A stretch of 64,000 nucleotides of DNA from Warburgia ugandensis (Eukaryota > Streptophyta > Magnoliopsida > Canellales > Canellaceae): NCBI GenBank assembly GCA_035236585.1, contig CP141126.1:11359001-11423000 (forward strand), read 5' to 3'. The translations under genes and the position numbers were made by a program. Of the stretch, positions 50,480-61,591 are shown piece by piece. The notes beneath the pieces are model-generated. The model had not been told where the DNA came from and made no database searches. It was given only the letters and a program-made list of their open reading frames with translations. The first letter of the stretch is position 1. The number at the start of each line of letters is the position of its first letter.

Positions 50480-52200
50480 AATCCACTCAATTTAGGGTTT
50501 TGTATTTGGCCTGCCCGTGTCTCCAATTTCAGCCGAAATTCTTTTGATGTTTTGCAAGGATACACCATGAAACTCCTTGTGCGGCCCCGCCCATGAAGCA
50601 ATGAGGTGCTTGATTTTATCAGCGATGATTTGCCATTCTTCCTCTAGAGGCCTTTTTATTTCTTTCCAAACATAAGCACCAAATGGCAGCCGGTAAACAC
50701 CACACCAACTTGCATTTCTTGTTCCGTGATGAAAAAAGATCACGGCAGAACTCATTCCATGCCAAATCATCTCAAAATGTGATACCGAATTTTATGAGAG
50801 ACGCTACAATAAATAAAGAGACGGTTTATATCTTCCAAATCCGAAAGGCATATGATACGCATATTTTGTATCCACTCAATTTCAAGTTTCCTATTATTCT
50901 AACCAACCAACCAGAACATGGAATTCTAGAAGGTGCTTTCCACTTCGATACCTTTGCAACTTGAGATCGGTCTCGTTGTTCTAAATCTTTGGCCATTTGC
51001 CACTTGAAACATGATTTACAGAGAATAATCCAGATGCATCTTTGGTCCAAATTCTCTTGACGTATCCCACTCGAATAAGAAATGAATTGAGTATAGACAA
51101 ATTTGCCTGTATGATTACTATTCATAGATAAATCTTAAACTTCTTTCTAAAAATAATGTTTCAATGAATCTCCGCATCAGCTTCCAACATTAATCATAAA
51201 TTAGAGCATGGGAATCTTGGGCAACATAGTATAAATGATCTTACTTTTCCATGAGTTGTAGGTCTATAAACCACAGATCTTTCCAAAACCTTTTGCTTGG
51301 AGTCGTCTGTCACATGAAACCTTATATTTTGGTGAAAGAGACGTGAGATTCATTATATCAGCCCATAGCTCCTTGCGCTCACTTAGGGAGGATTTGAGAT
51401 GAATTCCGACCTTCCCATTCCAAGCGTATATAGCCTCAATGTCACTTTCTCCACAATGAGTCTCTCTCTTCTGCAAATCTCCATAGCTATTTCATGAGGA
51501 GAGTAGCATTGAAGCGTTTAATTGGTCTAGTACCTAAGCCCCCAACTTCCCTAGGATTGCAAAGTTGTTCCCATCTCACAAGATGGTATTTATGCTTGTC
51601 ATTCGAGTCACCTCATAAGAAGCTCCTTTGCAACAATCCGATTTTGTAAGCAATTGATGCTGGGAACTTGAATAAGTGATAGAAAATATGTTGAAATGTT
51701 TTCTAAAGCTGACTTTATAAGCGTGCCTCTGCACCCCCAAGATAAGCTTTCTCTTTCAACATGAGAGCCTTTTTTCCATTCTCTCTGGCACCTTAGCCCA
51801 TTGATTTTGTGAAGGTCTTCAAACAAGGAGCAGTAATCCTAAATATCTGGTGGGAAGGCGATCAACTGTGCACCCAATGGCTGCAGCAAAAGATTGTACC
51901 TTCTCCATATGCATGTCGTAATCATAGACCTTTGATTCAAGAAATTTACCCGCTGCCCTGACACCATTTCATAAGCTTGGATAACCGCTTTCAAACTGGG
52001 TACTTGAGATAATTCGTTTCTCGTGAAAACAACAAGATCATTGGCCAATTGCAAACTGCTAATATGTACAGTTGGTGATCCAACTTTGATGTCTCTTTAA
52101 CCAGCAAAGAGACGATGCTTTGAATAGCATCTTACTTAACATTCTCCAAATAAAATGAATAGGAAAGAGGCTAGAGTATTGCCTTAGTTTCAATCCTCAT
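50480..52200 (-). mobile_element. L1-type LINE ORF2 fragment
   Basis: Right to left on the minus strand: LQLANDLVVFTRNELSQVPS and YEMVSGQRVNF (RT, 52054-51950, with the catalytic A-D-D changed to A-N-D), LSWGCRGTLIKSALENIS and TYFLSLIQVP (51760-51680), LWRFAEERDSLWR-like text near 51480, and SAVIFFHHGTRNASW (about 50745) and IADKIKHLIASWAGPH near 50640 in the C-terminal region. Stops separate the blocks. The endonuclease half is absent. This is a different LINE clade from the RTE copies. Confidence 0.75.
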
Positions 52201-55200
52201 GAAGCTCGAACCCGTACGAATTAGTAGTTGTCCTGCTGCTGCTCTTTTTCTTCAACCCAAACATGTATACAATTTTTATTTTTATTTCTTTAAATGGTAG
52301 ACACACACATGCCACTGCCCTTACGAGGCTTTGGTGCACATGTATACAAACTTGTGTTGTGGTTGGCCAATCACCTCCAAGGCCTGCACCGGCTAGCCCA
52401 AGGGAAGCCTAGCTTTTTGTAAATTCAAACCATTCATCTACCCTTTTTTTTTTTCCTCGTTTTTGGAACGGTAACCATTCATCTGGTCCTAACCCTTTTC
52501 ATTAACTATTCCCGGACCCATTTGATGAAGGAACAAGATCATGATATCATGTGTATGTTGTGCTATGATGTGGGTATATATACTATCATAGAGAAGGGAA
52601 TAGGATATTGGCAATCACTAATTTGACCAGCAATATTCTTTCTATGCTTCATTGTTTCAATGGCCTTCCATTGCAAACCTTATCGTGGGGCTGTTTGGCA
52701 CGGAGCTAAACATCCTTGACAAATCTTGCCACGGTTCGTTATTTTATCCCCGTGCAATTGCCCGTCTCAGATCATAGATCAAATCTTTTGAGCCAGAATA
52801 GCCTAAAAAACGTGGGTTGGTGGTGTGGGTGGTTTGTTCTCAAATTGTCATATCAATGTTTGAGGACTGAACAAATAGTCTTCTCAAATAGCAGGGGATA
52901 TGGCAAAGCAGCCCCTGCGGATACCGATAACTATCCATGGATATTCTCTTTATGGTTTCTTATCTCTAAGCCAAACAGCCCCTATAGAATATATTCCGAA
53001 ACCTCACGACAATGACTGATCAGGGCTGGCTCTGAACTTTTATTTGTGGGCGCATGTCAAAGGTACAAGCATACATCATGTAAGAAATCAAAGTTGAAAT
53101 TCTGCATTTTCTACTAGAAAGGTTACTCGTAGTCTCGCTGCAGCGCCCATGGGAAGTTCTAAATAGCTCGAAGAGAAGGCTGTGGACATCGGGAACTGGT
53201 AGGTTACATGGAGTAGGCTTCGGTTCGAGGGTACTGAGGTAGAATCTTCAAGAATTCGCTGAGGTCAAAATCGAGCATTTGAACAAAAAGGGGGAATAAC
53301 TGCTTATTGGGAGGACTCTTCTTCGGCTGGGGGTAAGCATTTAAGCAAGGCTCCACATCTGCTCAGTGTGATGAAATGGGTAGCAATGACATGGAGACAG
53401 CAAAGAGATGAATTGAATCAATCCACGACCAAGTATAAGGATTAAGTTTCTCTGTCTTGACGGATACTTTCCCTTGTTCAGTTTTCAACTGGGTGTGGTG
53501 ACGGGTCCTGAAAACCAGGCTAGAATCGTGCATAAATGATTGCCTTTCCTGGTCATGGGACCAAGTTAAAGAAAACTAAGTCACCTTTCTTTTATTTTTC
53601 TGATTTCTCTTTCCTAATAAACTATTTACCTTCTAGAATATGGCGCACTTTCTATCCAATATATGCGGTATATCTTACAAAAAAATTCCGAAACAAGAGA
53701 ACATGATCGGCAAGTTAATTATACAATTTTGAGGATATTCGAATTATCGTCATGTCAAGATAAGAATTTGTGATTTTTAATAAGATTTTCCTTTATTGTG
53801 TGCACGAATATTTCCTAATTCTAGCCTTTAGCTAATCTCCCATCCAGATTCCAGAGTTCACCGTTCATATATAATGGATGGAGCTGCACTCAAACTAAAG
53901 ATTGGGAAGATCCCTCTTTGCCACTGGGATAGTATTCCGAGAACACTGAAAATGGGGTGGGGTGAGGGTTTGGACTGTGACATCCGACGGTCTCCATTTC
54001 ATGTGGAATGATGACACAGTTTCTAGCATATTCAAAGCAATGCAATTTTGTATAGCTAGAGATAATATCTGGGGCCACAGGCCGAAGTTTCCAATCAGGT
54101 AGGAGACCATAAAGTCAAGTGGACGAATGGGCAACATCCTCTCGTCGAATTTTGGTTGGTTTGGAATTTTGTCACTATGGGGAAAGGTAGAATAAGTATG
54201 TTTCTGAAGCCTCGGTTAGAAAGAAATGCCAAGTATAAGTTACACAATTGTGTAGAGTCAGTGGGGTCACATGTCACAAGAATCTGTCGTATAGGCATAT
54301 AATGGGTGTATTAACGTGTGATCTTGATAGACTCGGATTCCAGGATTCCATCTTGGTACACCTTATCACGGAACCATGGTCCACCATGTGTGATGCCAAA
54401 CCGACCTCCTTTGTTTCTTTTGGGGGTGGGGGGATGTTTGTTCGGCTGTTTTGAAAGAGAAAAAGGAACAGTTTGTTGGGCCATCAACCGGCCCAAATGG
54501 CAGCGTTTCGAGTTTCTAGATAGAATGACCACACAGCTTTAGCTTTTTGTTTGTGAAATTGATGGAGTGGGGGTTTACACTCCAGTTGAATGATAGGTCA
54601 GAGAAACTCCAGTGCACCGCTGTTGGACCCACCTTAAACAGACGATATTAGCACCTAAGCATATAAGTTTGGTCTAAGAATTCGTCAAGAGAACCCCTTC
54701 GTAAAAAAAGAAAGAAAAGAAACTGCAAAGAGAAGTAGAGACTGTTGATTTTCGAGGGTTTAATCTTATGTATAAGATGTTCATCTCCAAGTACCGCAGC
54801 ATGTGGGTCACTTTGCCATGGTCCACAAGACCAATGGTGTGGATTTCACCTACGTCCCACAAAAGTCTGTAACTTGATCATTATGATTCAACCTTACGGT
54901 CATCCGTCGTCCTTGTAATTATAGACTTTTTACTCTGTATATGTGATCTCTTCACTGCTTATCAATGCTGGCTAGCTACATCTCATTAGAGGATGGATTT
55001 ACAATATATATATGCTTTGCCTTTAACAAAGGCCAAAGTTAAGTAACATTCCTTACAACTTTTGTGGCCATTAATGATGCTAATGAGATGGATCTACATG
55101 CGAACGGGGCCTTGTTGTAATCTTCGTATTAATCTATAATGCGACACAACCATCAGACTGGAGGAGTTCATTCTGGACCATCACCTTTTCCCTCCTTTTT

Positions 55201-56169
55201 CTTATTCGGCCAGCCATTTTCAAAGCCATTAATGAGGCTATTTCATCTCCAGGCTTGATATATACCTCTAGATGAAGCGTTATGATCATGATAACAAACA
55301 GTATGCGGGTCTCTTTAAGGACATTTCTCTTACATAACAAAGAAGGGTCTCCATTACCACTGTTGCAGCGGAATAGCAGCAGTAAGCAAAGAGGATGAAC
55401 TAGCCAGTATAACGTCCATCGCTCTTTATGTTTCCCATTTTCCATCCTGCTGCGCCCAATTTTCATGTTTGAGGGGGTTAGGTTTCGGACAACAAGCGCG
55501 AGTCCCCTACAGTGGCATGGGTGCAACACAAGAAAGGCAACACAATTTTGGGCGAGCAGATTATCGCATTTAGGGGGAGTAAAAGAGTCGTAAGAGAGAT
55601 CCATTAGGCATCAGATGGCACTTCGGAGCTTATCTTTTTCTTTTGTTGGTGGGTGGCGTGGGTACGGCTGGTTGTGTAATGGCCCGTAGGAGTTGGGACT
55701 AAATTAAGGACCATTAGGCACATGAATGAACTCATCAAAATCAATCAAGGATTAGACACAATCCAATGGCAATTCTAGTATCGAAGTGTGTTAAACTCAT
55801 GGGGGTTTTTAAGCAACTTGGAAATCGAGGTGCCATCCAGTTTACTCTTCTTGTGCACTTCGTTCTGCCTATTTGAGCTCTTGTACATCAATGCTTAGCT
55901 TAATTGGTCAAATCTTCAGCAGAAATTCCAACTAAAACCATCTAATTTGTAAACTAGACCCTGTCAATGTAGAGTTAGAATTCAACTGTTTAAATGTTTG
56001 GCCAGACCACTTATCTACCAAGGTTTACTATTAGAGACGGGCTATCACCAACCAGATGTGATGTGTCATCGCATCTTCTTACATGGTTCCTTCTTTTTTT
56101 ATTTTCCCTTTTATTATTATAGTTCAAACGCATCAAAGTTTCATTCAATTTACTTCCAAAAAATACCAT
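52201..56169. other. Long spacer, no recognisable gene
   Basis: No conserved protein block, SINE or LINE was identified. The longest frame, on the minus strand at 55134-55604 (156 codons), has no family I recognise and looks incidental. CAGGGCTGGCTCTGAACTTT at about 53019-53038 resembles a transposon end but no partner end was found. Confidence 0.45.
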
Positions 56170-57451
56170 GTTATCTTCATGGGTGTCAATGACGACGGAG
56201 GAACATAGAACAGAATTAAAATGAATCTAAAAATTAGGTTCTGATTCTTCAGTTGGAACAGTAGTTTGGTTTTGGTACTTTGCCAGTGGAACCAAATTAA
56301 TTTTGGTTTGGTTCCAACTCTTAGCCCAAATAACCAGACCAAAATCTAGGATTAAATAAATAGACTATAATACCCTCGTTAGTTTATATTTTAGTTTACT
56401 TATGAGTAATTCAGCCTTCGTACCTTAAATTTTGTATGACTAAACATATTTTTAATTTTATTATTTTGCTCATAAATAAATAAGGTATACTAGACATTTA
56501 GCTCAAATACAATGGACCCATAAATAAATAAGGGTATATTTGAATGTTAAGCAAGAAGATAGCATTAGATAGATATCTCAAAGGGGATGACCTGGATTAC
56601 CCCAATTTAGAAATTTTTTAACCTCTTAGACTGATAGAAAGTAAATGTGGCTAGGTTTCCTATACTGTATAGGATGGCCTATGAAATTCTTGCTACCCCA
56701 ATCTCTATAATTGCATTAGAGTCTGCATTTAGCATGAGAGATAGAGTGTTGGATTAGTTCCATAGTTTATTGCTCCTAGAGACTGTGGAAGGCATAGTTT
56801 GTGCCCAAGATTGTTTTCGTGTTTCAACACCTTTTATGATCAAATAAATTAGAGATACTAGTATTTGTGTTTGCTTTCACTTATCATTGTTGCCTTGCAT
56901 ATCTAATGCTAGGTTGAAGCTTGAATTAGTTTTGTAGTTTATTGCTCCCAGAGACCATGGAGGGTATAGTTTGTTCCAAGATTGGTTGCATTCTTAAACA
57001 CCTTTTATAATTAAATAAATTAGAGATAAAACTTCTAATTGTTTTTTTTGTTTTGCTTTGTATATATCCTATGCTAGCCTGAGGTGTATTTGCAAAACTG
57101 TATTTCATGATTACATACTCATTGTTTTTTTATTTGCATTATAGGCTACATTTTAGGACCTCTTAAAAATAAAAGAATATCTCAATGTTGAACAACCAAT
57201 CATATAAAATGCTCTGGCTTTAAATCTCTATCAAACTTTGTGGTTGCAAATTTTCTTACCTGTCACCCTCTCATGGATCAGATGCTAGAATTACTTTTTG
57301 GACGAATAAGAACCAAGAACCGAATAGTTTGGTCCTCGTCCTTGAAGTTAGAATCGAATTTCAGTTTGGTCCAGTTCTAATCCTGGTAAAAAAAGAATAG
57401 TCCGGTTGCAATTTTGGGTAAAACCAGACCCTTGACACCACTAGTTATCTG
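56170..57451. mobile_element. Non-autonomous hAT-like element with 8-bp TSD
   Basis: The element spans 56178-57443 (1266 bp). The left end CATGGGTGTCAA pairs with the right end TTGACACCACTA (inverse TAGTGGTGTCAA), 9 of 12 matching, with the GGTGTCAA core perfect. The flanks GTTATCTT (56170-56177) and GTTATCTG (57444-57451) form an 8-bp target duplication with one change, the size expected for hAT. Inside is AT-rich and without a transposase. Confidence 0.8.
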
Positions 57452-58825
57452 TAGTTCCACCGTCTATGAACACAAGAAGGAAAGCAAAGAGTGGGCTAAA
57501 TCTCGATTACGAAATGCTATTGAAATTTCCACCTTTGAAATCCTTGCCTCCAGTTTGCTACAGCGTATGCGAGCTTAACTTTGTTGCTTGCTTACCCTTT
57601 GTTTTCTTGAGGCCTTCGTTTTGACTAGCTGTTTAAGAACTACTAATCTCCTTCACGGCGGGAGTCAGATAATCTTATCACAATTTGGAATTGAAAATTG
57701 GGGCCTAAACTTCAATCTTCGGACTGTCTAAAAAGTTAAAGCGTTATCTTTATTAGTTTGAATGATTCCTAATGTGTTTGAATGAATCCTAATGTGTTTT
57801 AGACCAAAAAGCACTAAGGCCTTTTAGTACAGTGGCTCAAGAGTCTTTCACTTGGGTGACCAGTGAATAGGTGTGCGTCTGTTCTAAGTTTCAGAAAGAA
57901 AAAATAATAATAAAAAACTGAATAAGAGGTAGCAAAGGACTGCACATTGGCTACAAAAAAGGTACCAAATATTTGAAAATAGAACCCATCTATTTGGCTT
58001 GTCAAATAGATAGTTGTCGAGCAGCCTTCAGTCTGCAAACGGCCATGACCTACCACCCGGTCATAGATTTAATGCGAAGGTGGGCCTGGTTTCAATGGCC
58101 GAAGAAGGGATTCTTGTCATCTTTAGCCCCTAATGATGGCGCTTAATGATACCTTCGTTGCTTTAATTGAGCCTAAGGAGGCTTCGGTGAGCCCATTCGC
58201 CCCTAGTTTGCCTAAAAATCTTTGGTTCTACTCCATACCATCATACGCGTAATACGGACTGGATCTAGTAAGGTTGTTTTCGTGATCAACATCATAGCCT
58301 CCAACTGGAAATAACTCTTTCCTGTTCAGATCATCTTTTTAGTCCAAAATATCATTTCTTGACTTGAAAAACTTGATCTGATTGACTAAAACTACCTCGT
58401 TTTCTCATTGATTCTAACCTCATTAATTTTCACATGCTTTGCCAAGATGATTTCTATTAACTCCATTAGAGCATAATAAAGATGGTTACTTAGGTTGTCT
58501 AATTTTTTTTCATTTTCTTTCTTCTTCTTTTTTTCAAGAAAAGAATTTACAAAGTAAACCACTCACACATTCTCCTAAATCTATTATTTTTGCCAATTTC
58601 AAACCGGCAAAGTACTGTCAATAGTAAATGCCTAATTTCCGCTAACCACTAAGTTAGAAGGCTTTTGCTGGCTACTTAGAATTTGATATTTCCCTATAGG
58701 TATATCTCGAAGAGTATAAAATGTGTTTTAATGAACATAATCTTTTCTAAGGAAAAACCATCTGGTAATTTCGGTATTGGAATAGACTCGTGATTTTTCC
58801 TAGCTAAATTTAGTTATTTTGGAAG
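57452..58825. other. No recognisable gene
   Basis: Non-coding spacer with a short local direct repeat near 57760-57800 (GAATGATTCCTAATGTGTTT and GAATGAATCCTAATGTGTTT). Confidence 0.45.
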
Positions 58826-58996
58826 GGGAACTTTAGCGTAATGTTAGATTTGTCGTCATATGATCTTGAGGTTACTGATTCAAGGCATGAAAATAGCCTT
58901 TTGCAATGCAAAATAAGGCTGTATATTATAGACCCTTTCTAGTCTGCCTCTTCTTTGGACCTTCCATACGAAGAGCTTAGTGCACCAGGCTACCTT
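58826..58996 (+). mobile_element. Au-type SINE, copy 9 (old)
   Basis: A diverged + strand copy: TTTAGCGTAATGTTAGATTT, ATATGATCTTGAGGTTACTG, AATAGCCTTTTGCAATGCAA, TATAGACCCTTTCTAG and GCTTAGTGCACCAGGCTACC in family order. Confidence 0.85.
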
Positions 58997-61519
58997 TAAA
59001 TCCAGTTATTTTGGCCAGCTTGGAGACAAGATTGAAAGGCAAGAAATCAAGGGGGATAATAGTTGTCGCATTAATAATTGTGCTGAGAGAATGGGAGATG
59101 AATTGAGTGTATGGCAGGAGACGCATGATTCTCCCCCAAAAAACAGCCCAAGTTCCTTCCTCTTTCTAGTACTAGGAATCATATCATGCTTGCAAGGGCC
59201 ACCCAAATAATGTGCAGCTTAAGAAACTCGGAAAATAGTTATTTTCGTATCTCAAAGTATAGAAATTGGCAGTGGAACTAAAAAAAAAAATACAGGTGAA
59301 ATGATTTGGACCATTCATCTAGTCCCTCTAAGCTCAATATTTAGCTTATCAAACATACAATAGCCCTTGAATCCTTGAATTATTCAGTTTACTAACCATC
59401 AATTCGACGGATGAGAATGTATGTGCAAGTCTTGTGTTTATGTTGTGACGAATTGCCCATGGACTGCATCCATGGCCAACCAACGGACTCCCATCAGTAG
59501 TTCTTTTTGATCTTTTTCTTTTGCCAAAGGACTCGTTCTTGAGATATACTTACTACTCGTGATTCTTTTGGTACACTAACAACTTCATGATGATCAGATT
59601 ACCAGCGATCGACCCTTCTTTTATACCGATATATTGCAATGTCGACAAGGCCAATTTGGTAAGTCTACTGAGATTTCTTCCTTCCAGCTCCGCTGGTCCG
59701 TTGGCAGGCTTAGGCAAGCCCATCTTTTCTGAATATATATTTTTACTTTTTTCCATGAATATCACATCCCTTTTGTTAATTAAAAAGGAAGTTTGGTATT
59801 TGGATATTAATATTGAATTAATTAGAATATTAATTGCGTATTTTATATCAGTAAAGGGGTGCGAGTCCATATTCTGTAAAGAGCTTTTTCAAAGGAAAGG
59901 AGCGGGAGAAAGCGTGAGAAAAAAGCAAAAGACGAGGAGGGGAGGGATCCCACTACCCAACTTTATTCATGCCGCCTCTCAAATCACTATCATTGCAGTG
60001 CCCATTTCTCCAGCTCCCTTTCTCTATTTCTTTCCATTTTTCATTCCTTTTCCTATTCCACACTTGACAGCTATGTTTCATCATCCCCCACCTCGCCTTT
60101 AGCTACAAAACTTTTAAGACATAAATTCTCTATTAACAGAAACTAATTAAATGAGGGAAACTAAAATGACAGCAACACCCTTATTTGTTCCCCGAACAAT
60201 TTCAGTTTCCCAAAGGGGACTGGCATTTCCACAGGCTTCTAGGATGCCTTGTTTTGGTTGGTGAAATCAGTAGGACCATGCCCAACATGTTACAGCTCTT
60301 GGCTTGATGCTGCTAATTAGAATTTTTCTTTACCGAAAGCAGTCATTTCGGAGTTTTCTCTTACGAAAGAATGGTGCGTCGTTGGCGAAGTAGTTCAGAG
60401 GAAGGGGACTATTTACCAACCTTACCCATAACGAAAACTACACTCTCCTTTGTTGGTTTCACCTTGAAGCATAATAATTTGACATTCGTCAATGTTTCCA
60501 TTGTGCATTAGTTTTCATTTTTGTATTAACAACGATGTTAGTCATGGAAAACGAGGCACTTGGACATGTTACAAAAGTGGGATGATGTCTTCAGCCCCCC
60601 CCACCCCCCCCACAACTCTGCACATTTTATAACTTCACACATTGTTCTGGTGGCCTGCCTTCTCGATTACAAATCAAACCTGCAAGAACTTTTGCCCGAC
60701 CATAGATCGTCGATTTCCAACTTGATACTGCTAAACGAGATTGCCGTAATTAGCGGGCAATGGCCCTCCATCGTTGTGCCTAACTCCATTAACAATGCAG
60801 AATCCCATAGACTGGTCTTGGATCGCGAGACACATGGGACCTTTTGATATAGTTTTATGAGTAAAAGCAATGGAATGATGGACCAAATTTAACTATGATA
60901 TTATCAAAAGTGAAACTTTGCCCATTTCTGATCCAAACTCGCAAGTGGTTGTTAGCCTAATGCATAACTATGTAGTACGCCGTTGACTATTTTGCCCTTC
61001 CAATTTTTGTATCCGAGTTCAATTATAACCATCAATCTTAGGATATGAGAGGGGCAGGAAAGGCAATACATGAACGTGCATCTGGCTGTACTTCACTGTA
61101 GCAACGAAAGAGAAGCGTGACATTGAAGAATTATTTAATCCCAAGAAAGATATCGCCAACATTCCCGTCATTCAAAGATGCCGTCGACAGAATCCCAGGC
61201 CGTCGAGGATAAAAGGCAAAGAAAAGATCAAGGGTATAGATGTCATTCAAATAGTATCGGCTGGGTATTTCAGTAAATGAATGCCCTTGATTTAAATCGG
61301 ACCGGTTTCATCAAAACGTTCTACTTCTACCAGCAGCAACCCGCTGTTGCTTCCTTTCCTCTGTCAAACCTTGTGCCATTTCTTTCTCTCCATCTTCTTT
61401 CTTCTCTGACTTCAATTTTTCTGGTCTTCTTTGGCAGTCTCCCCCGTCTCCATTTCACAACCGACTTTATTCTTAAACCCAATAAAAACCTCAAAAGTTT
61501 TCCATCTCTTCATTATCAT
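58997..61519. other. Spacer and 5' region of the MYOB-like gene
   Basis: No gene recognised. The plus-strand frame at 59587-60102 (171 codons) and its minus shadow have no known family. C-rich runs lie near 60595-60610. The last 250 bp should include the promoter and 5' UTR of the MYOB-like gene; I cannot assign a TATA box with confidence. Confidence 0.45.
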
Positions 61520-61554
61520 CTTCTTCTTCTTCTTCTTCTTCTTCTTCTTCTTCT
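61520..61554. repeat. (CTT)n microsatellite in the MYOB 5' UTR
   Basis: About 11 CTT units end 37 bp before the ATG, probably within the 5' leader. Confidence 0.9.
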
Positions 61555-61591
61555 CTCTTCGTCTCTCTGTAAATAACACAATCCGATACCA

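Noticed and set aside
53019-53060. Transposon end CAGGGCTGGCTCTGAACTTT
   Set aside because: No matching inverted end or target duplication was found nearby.
55134-55604. 156-codon minus-strand frame
   Set aside because: No recognisable domain and no splice or promoter context; treated as chance, though a database search could overturn this.
59587-60102. 171-codon plus-strand frame and its 105-codon minus shadow; considered as organellar DNA
   Set aside because: I could not match it to any chloroplast or mitochondrial gene I know; it is left unassigned. A search against organelle genomes would decide.
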